Of a stretch of 64,000 bases of DNA, positions 1 through 12,119 are shown in pieces. The stretch is taken from assembly GCA_036426205.1 (NCBI GenBank), contig CM071570.1, positions 77,638,547 to 77,702,546 on the forward strand. Direction: 5' to 3'. The DNA is from Ascaphus truei (taxonomy: Eukaryota; Chordata; Amphibia; Anura; Ascaphidae). The notes beneath the pieces were generated by a model, which worked only from the letters and a program-made list of their open reading frames with translations, was not told the origin of the DNA and ran no database searches. The number at the start of each line of letters is the position of its first letter. The stretch's first letter is position 1. A program made the translations under genes and the position numbers.

Positions 1-538
1 AATTGCAGACATTTTGTACAATGTTACTTTATTACCACTATGACAGTGATGTATGTATGTTATGTTCAAGATCTAACAAGAATAAATATGTGTTCCCAAA
101 AGGTCACGTACATTAACACCTATGAAGAACTCCAATAAATATTAAAATGTACAACATATCTACCATTACCCAAAAGAAAATGTTACTTGAAACATATACC
201 GACTGCAAAGCAGACGTTTTTAATTCTAAATGACGCAGCAAATGATATGCTTCAAATAGATGCCTACATGCCAAGTACAAGTTTATCCTAATATTTTGAT
301 TGAATGAGTGAAATATTTAGGGTCATGTAGGAATTGCTCTACAAGCAGTGTTCTTTTATAATGGGTTGTACCAATGATCCAAGTTAAGAGCATCTCCTTA
401 TATTTCACCTAAAAAGCAAGATATATTAGGCCATCTTTTACTAAGCAGTCCTAAATGGTATGGCACCACTTAGTAAATACTTTTCATGAGCAGAATTTAT
501 TCCAAATAATGCATAGTACGAAAAGTCTAATTTCTTAC
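1..538 (-). other. ZC3H6: ZC3H6 intron 2, 5' part
   Basis: This stretch begins at the exon 2 donor and runs off the left edge, so it is the start of intron 2 of the minus-strand gene. It is AT-rich and I see no further exon or clear repeat in it. Confidence 0.7.
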
Positions 539-716
539 CTTCTGTTTCTCTCTTCTGCGGCGCTTTCCTTTCTTCTTTTCCTTTTCTTTCCTCTTTCTCT
601 TTCTTGACTTTCTGTGTGTTTTTTCTATATTGGGTTTTTCTGCTTCTTGTGTTTTCGGTTGTTCCTCTTCAAAGCCTGCATCATCTATTTCCCCATCCTC
701 AAGTTCACCGTCCTCT
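539..716 (-). CDS. ZC3H6: ZC3H6 exon 2 (N-terminal acidic/basic segment)
   Basis: This internal coding exon belongs to a nuclear CCCH zinc-finger protein of the ZC3H4/ZC3H6/ZC3H8 group. The minus-strand frame reads REDGELEDGEIDDAGFEE, then a Glu/Lys-rich stretch and a Lys/Arg-rich run containing KKKGKRRRREKQK. That acidic-then-basic order is the conserved N-terminus of the family. The acceptor is TTTCTACAG (AG at 717-718) and the donor is AAG|GTAAG (GT at 537-538). The exon is 178 nt, enters in phase 2 and leaves in phase 0, and its entry phase matches the exon 1 donor at 13,891. The CCCH fingers would lie in later exons outside the window. ZC3H4 shares the GELEDGEI-type motif, but the MTDSEHAG start found in exon 1 favours ZC3H6. 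The sequence before the acceptor that is also open (KIVQRFY) is intronic. Confidence 0.88.
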
Positions 717-1012
717 CTGTAGAAACGTTGGACAATTTTAGATGACAAATTCAGGACAACAGTCACAAACAAACATATAGATCAGTTTATTAACACTCTC
801 TCTACCAGAGCCTAAAACAATGCAAACCTGGCAGCAAAACGTAGAGAGTTCTGTAATGGAACAAAATAAATTCAGGGCCTACACGTTTTTGTAGAATTTT
901 TCCTTATTACAGCAACATTGTGATTGTGTTAAGCCCCTATTTAGTTCAGGTTTTATAATAATTGTTACTGTGCTTTCTATACTCACGTTTTCAAAGCTAT
1001 TAAACATTTTAA

Positions 1013-1304
1013 CCCTGTGAGCGCACCAGGGTGTAGTCATGGGGGCTGGCACTCCGTGGGCACCATGGCAGTGACTATGTCATGCACGAAGGGCTTGTTT
1101 TTTCTCGGGTTAGATTGCGTCCTGCGTTCCCATGGAGTACAGAACGTGATGTAACCAGTGAAGAAACGAAGGAGGATCTTTCTTCTGTTTTCTCCAAAAG
1201 GGCCGCCTCGGTCATGTGACCGCAAGCCAAAGCAGTCACGTGACCGCCCTGTGCCGGAGGGGCCGTGGCACTCGGGTACCTCGATACCTCAGGCACTCAA
1301 AGGG
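1013..1304. mobile_element. piggyBac-like MITE
   Basis: This GC-rich 292 bp block sits in AT-rich intron. It is flanked by TTAA on both sides (1009-1012 and 1305-1308) and has inverted ends beginning CCCTGTGAGCGC and, from the other side, CCCTTTGAGTGCC. A TTAA target with ends starting CCC is the piggyBac pattern. It has no transposase ORF, so it is non-autonomous. Confidence 0.7.
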
Positions 1305-1496
1305 TTAAATTAGGAAAATGGTTATAAGTGTAACAGCTGCAGTTTCCTTTTTTATTGAAACTCCTATACTGGCCAATTGTGATAACACTTTAAATCAGAC
1401 GACATGCCAACAAATGGCTCATATTTACTAATATTTGGCAACAAAATCCCCAATTGAAGAAGTTAATAAAAAAAAAATGTCTGCATTTCAAACTAA

Positions 1497-1690
1497 GGCT
1501 ACGCTTATAGTGCCGGCCACGGCCGAAGTGACATCAGGCTGCGGTTGCTGGAAAAATCAAATCAAGATGACTTCCAGCGATCGCGACCACGCCATTGCTC
1601 CCTCGCGCTTACGATAAGCACACGTGACGGCGGCAATGCATTTGTTTTGACGCGACTTCACGTTGCTATTGCCAGCACTGTAACACAGCC
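1497..1690. mobile_element. PIF/Harbinger-like MITE
   Basis: This 194 bp foldback is flanked by TAA (1494-1496 and 1691-1693). Its imperfect inverted ends start GGCTACGCTTATAGTGC and GGCTGTGTTACAGTGC. A 3 bp TWA duplication with GG-starting ends fits Harbinger. The ends resemble those of the element at 3166-3505. Confidence 0.6.
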
Positions 1691-2415
1691 TAAAGGATAT
1701 ATTTCTCCCTCAATAAAAAACAACTACAGTATATATACCGCCCCACGCCAGTCAGTATCAAAAGCCTTTGTACAGATCATAAGCAAAGGTTTTGGAAAAC
1801 CTGTCTGTTTTTGAGGTTCATAAATATACTTTCAAGTAAAAGATTCATCCATGTGTCATTTCCATTCAATACAGAAATAGTTTTGGGCCGATGAGTTTCG
1901 ACAATTGCTTTTAACATGTATTAACAAAAAACAGAACTCTAGTTACCATTTTTGGCGCCTCACAGGTTTAGTACCTGTTAAATCCATTGACTTTTATTGA
2001 ATAAGACTGGGCATTTTAACGAATAAGGCCCGTTTTGTACGTAGGGAACATTTAAAGAACCAAAAAGCGATATTGTACTTAAAATCTGATCTTTAGTTTT
2101 CATTTGGTAATCTTTTTAACGGCTGACCTCGTGCTCTTAAGCATCGTGTGTCGCATCAGAATGCTTGTGTCCATACATGAGTATGTGCACCGGGCATAGG
2201 TGATGTCAAGGATCCAATTGTAGTTACAGTGTCTTAAATTGGAGGCTGAATTTGACCTCCCTGGACAGGATACTTTTGTCTACAATAAGGATTATTTTAC
2301 ACAGCCTTGTACATTTCATTAGAGGGCAATATTCACCTGGTGTTCTGTTCTAGTTTGAACAGTAGTAGGCCTAAAGAAAGTACAAGGCATACGGGTTAAC
2401 CGATATGTGTGTATA

Positions 2416-2417
<2 letters not shown>

Positions 2418-2474
<57 letters not shown>
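2418..2474. repeat. (AC)n microsatellite
   Basis: An uninterrupted AC dinucleotide run of about 57 bp. Confidence 0.98.
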
Positions 2475-2477
<3 letters not shown>

Positions 2478-3165
2478 GAAAGAATAGTCGATTTACGGGG
2501 AAAAAAGTCCCAAAACAATTTTAATTTCTCTCCCCATAGATACAGCTTTTCACACAAATTGCAACAAAAAATACACTTTAACCACAAAAATAATCTCAAC
2601 CTAGAAACTACTGTTACTCATTACTGTAACTTAAGAGTTCATCAGCACTGCTAACAAACATAGTCCTCTAAAGCCCCGAGGAAAGTTCATTGGGTCAGAA
2701 AGGTTTGCTATTTGTGGCATTATTATGATGTATTCAGATGACATTTTCTACTTCATTGCATCCTAAGGGTGTGCCAAATTGATTATTTTTGTCTCTACCG
2801 TTACTATGCATCTTTATTGTGAAGTGGGCTGACACCTTTAAGCACCCCACTTTCAAACTTTTTTTAAAGGTCTTGCTCTAATAGGAATGAGTGAGCATTA
2901 AGGTTTCTTTTTTTAACAACCCACATTTAGCAAAGTATCTGTTGGTTGTGTGTAAATGAAAGGTGCACGATCACTTAACCAGTACAATACAGGCATGAAG
3001 TTACATTCACGTCAGGTGTTCTCATATTGCAGATATTCCTGAATGCCAGCAGGAACTTTAAATCCAAATCAGTTATTTTAAAATATGTTGCACATATATA
3101 AAAAATATATTGGATGCAGTCAGTGTGGGTCCTTGTTGGAGTAGGTACAGCGCTCCTCTGCTTTA

Positions 3166-3505
3166 GGCTGCGTCCAGAGTTGCAGCAGCCGTGCGGAGGC
3201 GCGCTCAGGCTGAGGGAAAGCGGGTGCTTTCCCTGGCCTTGGTTAGCGCGCCATCTGGGGGCGTGTTGGGGGGACGGGCCAGTGATGTCACGGAGCTGAT
3301 TCGCCCTCATTGGGCGAACCGCTAAAGTGACCGGCCCTGCGCTGCCGTGAGCGCTTGAAACTAAACATTTTCTAAGACCTACGCTTCCGCACGCTTGCGC
3401 GAGCCCCTGCTAAAGCCGCTCTCATTGCGGCTGCAGGGGCTCACTGGTAAGTGTAAGCGCGTCTCAGCACGGGTCAGTGCCTAAGCGCTGACCATGACCG
3501 AGGCC
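3166..3505. mobile_element. PIF/Harbinger-like MITE, GC-rich
   Basis: This 340 bp GC-rich foldback is flanked by TTA (3163-3165 and 3506-3508). Its ends start GGCTGCGTCCAGAGT and, inverted, GGCCTCGGTCATGGT. It contains several internal inverted GCGCTCA-type motifs. There is no transposase ORF. The family call rests on the 3 bp TWA duplication and the GG ends. Confidence 0.6.
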
Positions 3506-3574
3506 TTAGGGATCACTCCCTCCCGCTGTAATCATCACACAATTCTGCTCACTCCTGACATCACTACCACAGTT

Positions 3575-3845
3575 GCGGTCTAGCGAAATGGGACATTTGG
3601 TTGTGGCCTTTTCGCTGCGACCAAATGGTCGCCGGGGCTGTGCTGCAACTCATCCTGCCACCGCAGCCGATCCGCCGCTGGAATATCCGCTGCCGGCTAC
3701 TTCTAAGGTAAGTTTTATTACTGTTTAGGGTAGGGGGTTAATTTAAAGTGTTTTAGTGCTTAGGGTAGGGGGTTAATGGCGAAACGCTGGTGTTCATTTG
3801 ATCACGGCAAAACAGCCGTAACCAAATGTCCTAGACCGCGGTCTA
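3575..3845. repeat. foldback element with about 25 bp inverted ends
   Basis: The left end contains ACATTTGGTTGTGGC and the right end contains GCCGTAACCAAATGT, both next to GCGGTCTAG-type sequence, so the ends pair. A GGTAGGGGGTTAAT motif repeats inside. It is probably a MITE; I could not fix its target duplication or superfamily. Confidence 0.5.
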
Positions 3846-3881
3846 GCTACAACCACTGATCAACTACATCTCGGAATTCTC

Positions 3882-3912
3882 CAAGTGCGTTTCGCCCTAT
3901 GGCTTTTTTAGG
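3882..3912 (-). other. hammerhead-like core, degenerate copy
   Basis: On the minus strand this reads a short GCC-ATA-GGGC hairpin followed by GAAACGCA. It resembles the motif at 22797, 40327 and 50407, but the CTGANGA part has decayed to CTAAAAA. Confidence 0.3.
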
Positions 3913-4175
3913 GGAAAGGGTAGCTTGACGTCATCCACGTATTTATGTCTAATTTGGTCGAATAATCCACCAATAAAAAAAAAAATGGAGTCTTTAACCC
4001 AGTAATGATCAGAAAGAACCAAAACTTGTTTCATTGAATATAAAATCAGTCCATAGTATTACAACGAGTTTCATAACTTAAGAGCTTTTTAAATATACAT
4101 TTTTCATGTCTCAAGTTCACGTAGTTATATAAATATATATCACATATCTTCTTTCGCCTATAGGCGCACACACAC

Positions 4176-4178
<3 letters not shown>

Positions 4179-4222
<44 letters not shown>
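4179..4222. repeat. (TA)n microsatellite
   Basis: An uninterrupted TA run of about 44 bp. Confidence 0.98.
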
Positions 4223-4223
<1 letters not shown>

Positions 4224-4258
4224 GTACTATATATTCACCTGTTGTAGCCCACAGAGTA

Positions 4259-4590
4259 CAGGCATACCCCGCATTAACGTACGCTATGGGACCGGAGCAT
4301 GTATGTAAAGTGAAATTGTACTTAAAGTGAAGCACTACCTTTTCCCCACTTATCGATGCATGTACTGTACTGCAATCATTATATACGTGCATAACTGATG
4401 TAAATAACGCATGTGTAACAGGCTCTATAGTCTCCCCGCTTGCTCACAGCTTAGGTACAGGTAGGGAGACAGTATTGCTGTTCAGGACGTGCTGACAGGC
4501 GCATGCGTGAGCTGCCGTTTGCCTATTGAGCGAGATGTACTTACTCGCGAGTGTACTTAAAGTGAGTGTCCTTAAACCGGGGTATGCCTG
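4259..4590. mobile_element. Tigger/pogo-like MITE
   Basis: This 332 bp element is flanked by TA (4257-4258 and 4591-4592). Its perfect inverted ends start CAGGCATACCCCG, close to the known Tigger terminus CAGGCATACCTCG. Subterminal GTACTTAAAGTGA motifs repeat inside. It has no ORF. Confidence 0.75.
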
Positions 4591-5469
4591 TACTTTATAT
4601 TGTCACCAACAGGAGTGGTTTTTTTTCCTAACTTCATCACACTAACTAGCGCACTTTGTTCATTTTGTATTTAAAAAGATTTATATAATAAAATGATTTT
4701 TCTTCTTATATAATTTATAAAGTCTATGGACTGATTTATATTGAAACAAGCACCTATTATTTTATTGGTGGATCAATGGACTCAATCGTATATAAAAACA
4801 TGGATTAAATAAAGCAAAACTACGCCTGATGACGCTGTAAGGTGAAGCAGTGTCGCAGATCAGTGATTCTAGCTGTCCCGTGACATTGGTAGTGACACCA
4901 GTTGAGGGCAGTAATCCCGGGAGCGGCGAGAGAGCGCTGCACCTGCTCAGACAGCTGACTGCATAATTTTTCAGAGTATGATTCAACTTTTATTAAATTA
5001 CTATACTACATATATTTTGTCTTCTATGGTTGCACATTCAATTCTGTTTAAAGACAGCTGCTAGGCGGTCTAAGAAGAAAGATGTATGAAACAAGCCGAG
5101 AGAAAGCTCCAGGAAAAGCACTTAATGTATAATCATTATAACATCAAAATAAGGGGTAACAAACAATCAGTGGCATAAGTACTAGTAGAATCCGCTGCTA
5201 AGAAATTGGCCGAATATATTAAGGAAGAGGAGAGAACACTTGTAGGGAAATGTACAAACCGAACCGGGTAGTTCAAAAGAGGCAAAGAAAATACCTCTAT
5301 GTTGTAGTCGGGAGTGGAAGTCTGACCCAGTGTCTCCTGTGATAGACGTGGGGAGTTGCTTCTGCTCCCTGTGATGCATCGTCTCTCCCTCAACTAGCCA
5401 GGCGCTTAGAAAGTGTGTAATGCAGATGGATCAGTACTGTCTGTGTGCGTCGCTCCAATCACAAATAAA

Positions 5470-6920
5470 ACAAAGAGGAAAAACAGAGGATTGGTGGGAC
5501 TGAAGACCCATTAAAAATATCGGAACTCAACAGATGTAGGAAAAAACAAAAAAGATTGATCACATAAAAAAACAGAACAAAAATGACAAAATCTTCTCCG
5601 GCGCATTTCGAACCAGGTTGGCGATTTCTCAAGGAGTACAAGGAGCAGGAGAGGTATACATTATTTAACCCCATCTACGTAATCAGACAGCTGAGTATAA
5701 TCAATCAAATTGAACATGGCACTGACAGGTGTTGTATTTGTTCGTTAAAGCCACTAGTTGTTTTTTATAATGGGTTCACACAGTTCCAGGGCTCTACAAA
5801 TGAATACCCCAAATTTGTCTTTAAACATAGTTCATTAAAAATAACCCATATAATATAAGCAGAAACTCCAAAAAGGAGTTGGTTTTTTTTGGCAAATAGC
5901 ACACACAAACATAACAAAATAGGCAATGGAATACATTAAGGTCCACAGAACAAATAGTGAATGAAATCAACCTAAAAGTTATATTAGTAATAATAGCAAT
6001 AGAGAACCCAAGGTGGACATTCTTGGAAAAACATCACACACAGAGGATGGATAAATAAAGAAATTAAGTAAATTTTTCTTATGATGTAGAGTTGATAAAC
6101 CACAGATGTGTTCTTAGGAAGAACATATACTAAGAAGAATTATTGCATCGTTATTTACAAATCTTAATATAAAAACACATAAGAACTGAACTGTTCCAAT
6201 AACTGTGTAGTACTCCTACAAAGATCTACAACACAGCGATAAGTAAAGCATTGAAATACAAATAGATCATATTCATCCGTGGTTTATCAACTCTCTACAT
6301 CATAAGAATAATTTACTTAAGGATAGCTCTTTATTTATCTATCCTCTGTGTCTGATGTTTTTCCACAGATGCCGACCTCAGATGCAATACCGATATTATT
6401 TCTAATATATCTTTTAGGTTGATTTAATTCACTATTTGTTCTGTGGACCTTTATGTATTCCATTGCATATTTTGATATGTTTGTATGTGTTATTTGCAAA
6501 AAAACAAAACTTTTGGGGGCGGGGGGTTGGGTTCTGCTTATATTATATGGGTTATTTTTCATTAACTATGTTTAAAGACAAGTTTGGGATATTAATTTGT
6601 AGAGACCTGGGTCTGTGTGAACCCATAATAAGAAACAACTATTAGTTTTAACTAACAAATACAACACCTGTCAGTGCCATTTTCAATTTGATTGATTATA
6701 CTCTGATGTGTTTGATTACGTAGGAGGGGTTAAATAACGTATACCTCTCCTATACTCCTTGAGAAAGCACCAACCCGGTGCAAAATGCGTGGGAGATTTT
6801 CATCCTTTGTTCTGTGTTTATTATGTAATCAATAAAGCTTTTATTTTTTCCTACATCTGGTGAGTTCCGATATTTTTCATGGGTCTGCAGTCCCACCAAT
6901 CCTCTGTTTTTCCTCTAAGA
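5470..6920. repeat. long inverted repeat (about 0.7 kb arms)
   Basis: The left arm (about 5,470-6,130) and right arm (about 6,250-6,920) match as inverted copies. Examples are GGATTGGTGGGACTG at 5,490 against CAGTCCCACCAATCC near 6,890, and GTTGATAAACCACAGATG near 6,090 against its complement near 6,280. Each arm has AATAAAG/CTTTATT-type sequence and a hammerhead-like core (5,593-5,636 and 6,756-6,795). The structure looks like an inverted pair of Penelope-type LTR-like repeats rather than a classic MITE. Confidence 0.6.
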
Positions 6921-7094
6921 AGCAAGATGAACCAAAGAAAATGGTTTCAGAATGATTTTTTATCTATTATATTATACCTGTATTGTTTTTTTATTGATAA
7001 ATAAGGTTTATTTAAATTGATACATTTCCACATTCACATTCATAGGTATATATAATATATTTTTTCTTGAGTTGATTTTCACCAATGTATTTGT

Positions 7095-8278
7095 TATTTA
7101 TTTCTATATCAGGCTCCAACTCCAACCCCTTGGATATCACCTGTGGCGTCCCGCAAGACTCTGTTCTGGGGCCCCTACTCTTCTCAGTGTTCATCAATGA
7201 TCTTCCCACAGCGGGTAAGGAAGCATCAATACATATGTATGCAGACGACACAATCCTATATGCACACAGCCATAGCCGCTCCGACCTTGAACACATACTT
7301 CAGTCTGACTTTGAGACTTGAAAACTGGATTTCCCAAAACAAACTGTTTTTAAACACTGACAAGACTACAACAATCGTATTTGGGACCAAGACTAAATTT
7401 TGAAAGCTTCCAGTGACTGAGCTCCAGATCAGAACCAACGGCAACACCACACTAACTCCTGTTATGAGTTTTAAATACCTGGGCTTATGGTTTGACTCCC
7501 ACTTAACATTCGGGATGCACATTGATACCCTGACAACCAAGACCTATGCCAAACTAGGGGTACTTTAAAGGAACAAATCCTCCCTAAGCCTGCTGGTCAG
7601 AAAGCGTATCGCACAGCAGATGCTAATGCCAATTATCGACTATGGAGACATAGTATACGGCTCGGCACCCCAAACCCACCTTAAACTTGACACCCTCTAC
7701 AATTCAATATGCCGTTTTGTTCTCCAATGCAATTACAATACACATCACTGCAAAATGCTCAAAGAACTAGATTGGTCATCACTTGATTGTAGGCGTAAAG
7801 TTCACCTTTCCTGTCTTGCCTTCAAATACTTTCTGGGCAAGCTACCCGTCTATTTGAACAAGCTACTCGCCCCTACCACATGCAGAACTTATCATCTGAG
7901 ATCTGACTCAGAAAGACTGTCCATGATCCCAAGGCTCAACAAAGTATCCGGCCACTCCTCCTCCTCTTACCGTGCACCCCAAAACTGGAACAACCTACCA
8001 GAGACTCTCACATCCACCACCAGTTTAAGTTCTTTCAAAACCAAAGCTGTCCCACATTTTAATCTGGTCTGTAACTGTTACATACGCCCATAATATATAT
8101 TATCTTTAACTGTGCATGAAATGTCTTGTATATAATGTATACCCTGTTCACTTATGTAACTGTATTTGTAACCATGTACTATTTGTCATTTTAACTCTAT
8201 GCCCAGGACATACTTGAAAACGAGAGGTAACTCAATGTATTACTTCCTGGTAAAACATTTTATAAATAAAATAAATAA
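7095..8278 (+). pseudogene. L2/CR1-clade LINE, 5'-truncated RT (copy 1)
   Basis: This is the C-terminal half of a non-LTR reverse transcriptase of the Jockey superfamily (L2-like). The translation shows GVPQDSVLGPLLFSVFINDL and YADDTILYAHS, the RT core with its YADD catalytic motif, then LENWISQNKLFLNTDKT and a long C-terminal region ending HFNLVCNCYIRP. It is broken by a frameshift near 7,320 and in-frame stops at 7,401 and 7,566. The 3' end has the sequence CTTGAAAACGAGAGGTA and an AAATAAAATAAATAA tail typical of these LINEs. Its closest relative here is the minus-strand copy at 47,485-48,380, which reads through both stop positions. It sits inside ZC3H6 intron 1 in the antisense direction. 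Confidence 0.88.
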
Positions 8279-8321
8279 CAATTTTGATGACTGGCAAACA
8301 CTCATGTCACCAAAATTAATA

Positions 8322-8723
8322 AAAAGGGCAGTTCAATCTAATCGTAAAAAAAAATGAAATATTACCAAAATATAATGGGCTTGTTAGCGATGGTAAATGT
8401 TTCCCATTACAGGAAACACTGCAAGTAGCGCAGACACCTATCTTCACCCCTCAAGTGATGTCACAGTCATTCAGACAGTATTGCGGACCCACATAACTTC
8501 CACGCAGCGGTACAGGCTCAGTGGCTGTGATATCACTTGGTGGGCAGAGCTAGGCGCCGCTGCTGCTACTTGCAATGTCCCTGACTGAATAGCAAACAGT
8601 GAATATTACTAACAAAAACAAACGTTTATGGCTGTTAAAGCAAGTTATTGTCATGTTTATAAGCCTTCATCTTAATATTAAAAAAATATATGGTTTTCAG
8701 AATTAGGTTAAACTGCCCTTTTA
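8322..8723. mobile_element. foldback MITE with AAAGGGCAGTT ends
   Basis: Inverted ends read AAAAGGGCAGTTCAATCTAAT on the left and its near complement on the right (8,701-8,722). A second inner inverted pair (CAAGTGATGTCACAG near 8,451 and CTGTGATATCACTTG near 8,525; GCAAGTAGC and GCTACTTGC) gives a nested stem. The superfamily is uncertain. Confidence 0.55.
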
Positions 8724-9639
8724 AAGGTAGAAAAAATCCACCAAAGCATTTTCAAATATTAAGTTTTTTTTCTTCCAAATACTGGTCTGTGTTTTAGATG
8801 CCAATCTGCTATATTTTACCTATTAAACATGCCGCTGTCCTTAGTTAACTTTTGTCCCAGGCAGAGCAGCATTTAATAGCTATACTGTTAACCAATTACA
8901 TTAGTTGGTAACAACAGGCTAATTATGTGATAATAGATAATGTAACAGCGTAGCAGCAATCCTAAATAAAAAAATTGAAATTTAAAAGGACACATCAAAT
9001 AATTTTACATTACTATTTTAAAAAGAAAACGATAAAGGACTTTACTATGAAGTATGCAGTATCAGTCGAAAGGAGACAATAAATGCAATTTGGTAGGAAA
9101 AAGAGGCCAAGTGGGACTGGAGCTTTAACTACAGATGGCTTAATGGGACAATAGAAATGCAAAATGTGTGTTATTAAAGTACACACCTTGTCTAATTACA
9201 TAAACAAAAATGATCGATTGCTTACCAGACAGCAAGCAAGTTATTGCATCAAAACATGCAGCAAGAAATTGCTTGAGGAGATTTAGTCTTCACTATTACT
9301 CTGATGGGTTGACAAAGTAATTTACTTATACTTACAATGTAAAGACCAAGGTTCGTCTAATAATCAGCCTGACTAGACCAAGACCGCTTCCATATAATAT
9401 ACATTATTGGACATGCAGCACTAATCCTAGTTTGCATTCTGTAGTTTACCATATTATTTAGGACAGGGGGATTTTTGCTGGTTTATGTGTTTAGTGGCAG
9501 TGAGTAATAATACATTTTTATAATGTTCCACAATAAAGTAATAATCTCTTCAGAACATGGCAATCCTCGGCCATCAATACCTCCTGCCAAAAGCATCTTT
9601 GACTTGACCTGCCTACTCAGCAATTGTTTTATTTTTAAC

Positions 9640-9830
9640 AGATTCGAACCGGTGAGTCCTCTGGAGCTGAAAGGACCTATTTTGAATCTTGGGAGCCGGT
9701 TTCCCGAGATACTTGCCTGTTTAGTTACCCGTGTTCTCACCTTTTAAGGAAATCAAACTGGCTGCCAAATCTCATAGATCAATAGAAAGCCATAATTGAT
9801 TAAGTCGTGGCTGTGACGGTAGGGTTAGAT
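9640..9830. repeat. dispersed repeat, copy 1
   Basis: It shares order and wording with 12,120-12,420: a gagtcctctgg/gacctctgg-like start, a CCGGTTTCC segment, a TTTTAAGGAAA/TTTAAAGGAAAC segment, then GGC(T)GCCAAATCTCA / GGCAACCAAATCTCA and AATAGAAAGCC / AGTAGGAAGCC. The family is not identified. Confidence 0.4.
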
Positions 9831-10008
9831 AGATGTGACTGCTGTTGATTAAGGTCAAGCCCGCCATAACCCCTACCTGTCAATATTATATTTGTATTAT
9901 GTATAGATATATACAGTATGTATTATGTAGCCTGGTTCCAGCACAAAAGGCAGTGACAGGCTGGTGTGGGATGGTGTTTTGAACTCATATCCCTGCTTTT
10001 CCTTAGAT

Positions 10009-10238
10009 CAGGGGTCTCTTCCATCTGCGGCCCCCTGCCTGGGCCCCACCTCCCACCCTTCCCTTCTTTTGATGCCGCCGGACACAAGGTAAGAGAACTT
10101 ACAGAAGCCATGCGCACGCTATCCCCGGCATTTAATTGAAATGCTTTGGGGAAGAGTGCAGGGCCTCTGTAAGCACCGCCCACCCCCACACCGCCCAAAA
10201 AATAAAAAATCTCGCACCCCCCAGTTTGCACAACCCTG
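10009..10238. mobile_element. hAT-type MITE
   Basis: This 230 bp element has 8 bp target duplications CCTTAGAT (10,001-10,008) and CCTTAGAC (10,239-10,246). Its ends start CAGGGGTCTCTTCC and, inverted, CAGGGTTGTGCAAACTGG. The 8 bp duplication and CAGGG ends are the hAT signature. There is no transposase ORF. Confidence 0.8.
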
Positions 10239-11042
10239 CCTTAGACCATTGATGTCAAGAAAACCCTTCTAAATGTATGCCCAAAGGCTCAACACTGCCT
10301 AACATAATAGCTAACATGCAAAATATACTACTGCCACTAAACGGAATGATGGTAGTCGCAAAAGCAAATCTGCTTGTGAGGCTTAATTATTGATCATTCT
10401 TCTAATAAACCAGGTGCCATTTCACTAAAATATTGTCAATTTTGTTTGCACCACATAAAATAATTTGACCCACTCTATGTGTGAGGGACAACTAGAGCCT
10501 ATTGCTAGGGACATTGAAAATGGAGTGAGAGAAAGTGGCAATAAATCCCTCCATAAACCCAGGGTCACAATGTTTACAAACAAATACTACAAAATAAGTA
10601 CAAAATATTTACTGTTTTTAAAAGTCCACAATCGCCTAGTTTTAACTTAATAAATACATCACTGCTAGGAGACCTGTACCTAAAAAAGCATACACTATTT
10701 CAGCCATGTCAAAAGTTCAACGGTTAGGGTTGACTTGTAAACTAGTGTTACGCACTGGAAGAGGCAAAGACTTTGCATAAACTCAGCTGCTTTTCATGGA
10801 AGCTTCGGAGGAGCTGCCAGCGCGGGGTTCTAGGGAGGACAGTTAGAATTTGGCTCGCGAGTGAGATTAAAAAAAGTTGGTTGGTGCTGTGGGAGCAGTG
10901 CTGAAAAGACAGATATGTCAATGAGTGCATCGTTCTTTTTCGTTTTGCCTTGTCTATCTGTAGTATTCCATGTGCACCATCTATTGATTATATTCCATAT
11001 CTACCTATAAGTAACCTTGAGCTGTTGTCTGATATCTTTGTG

Positions 11043-11400
11043 TTCTCCTATTAAGACAAATCCCTCTGATGAGTGAAAAGAAGAGCTAAAAAGAAGAATA
11101 AAGCGCTGCATCTATACAGGGACAGACAACTCAGGGCAAAGCGACCCCCGGAGGGGGTAGCTGGAGGAGAATGCAGCAAAGGTAAGACGTTGGATCCCGG
11201 CACCGACATGAGGAAAAGGGAGTGCAGGGCCCCTGGACCGACAGAGGTAGTATGTGAGCTCTTACCTTCTCCGCAGTGGGTCGCCTCCTGCAGCGTCATA
11301 TGACGTCTCTTTGCCATGGCAACGTGACATCATGATGCCGCGACGCTGCCAGAGGGCTGCTTGTCAAGGTAAGTCCCCTTTTTATTTTACAGGGGGTGGG
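11043..11400. other. GC-rich block, probable repeat of unknown family
   Basis: A GC-rich island in AT-rich intron with CRE-like and GACGTCA-like palindromes (CATATGACGTC, GTGACATCATG). It resembles GC-rich MITE interiors elsewhere in the window, but I could not find matching ends. No coding exon is supported. Confidence 0.3.
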
Positions 11401-12119
11401 GGGCTGCCTGGCAGTGGGGAAATATTAAGGAGATGTGCTACAAGCAAACAAGTGTCACAAGCCATTAAAACCAGCCAGCTATATAAATAACCACTTGCCA
11501 CGTGTATGACAAATCCCAAAGTATTATAAAGCTCAGATTTACCACACTGTCCAAATATTTTATAACTGTAACATGTAGTTATGCAACAAGTAAAGGGCAA
11601 AATTACAAAAGTTACAGAATACACTGGCAATTTTTCTACTGAATGCTGCCAATGGACCCTCTGTTAAATCACTTAAAAAAACAAATGTTTGTTACTCCAT
11701 TCTATATAATTATACAGGAAACTATGATACTCAGCTAAGCTTTTACAAGCTGGCAAGTATAGGCCTTACAACGTAAGCAACCATCAAAACATCACGCCAC
11801 CATCCAAAATGTCACTGTGCCAAAGAGATGAGCAGTAGCCCCAAAATGTAATGGATCATTGGGAAAAATTGCAAAGACCTAGGCGCAACAAATGAAAATC
11901 AGTTCATTTGACTTACAAATGATCTATTTATAACATGTGACAACAGCTGTTAATGCATAAAGATGAAGAATCCTGTAACAAGAACTACCACCATAACTTT
12001 AATGTGGACGAGCATCGTTGTATTTGGGACTACATTTGTTTTTATGCCTGTTAATAATTTACCCGAAGTTCTCAAATGTTCATCATCACAGCAAACAATT
12101 ACTGTAGTTAGTTTTCATG

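Noticed and set aside
2396..2654. Cys/Val and Thr/His repeat frames
   Set aside because: They arise from the AC microsatellite.
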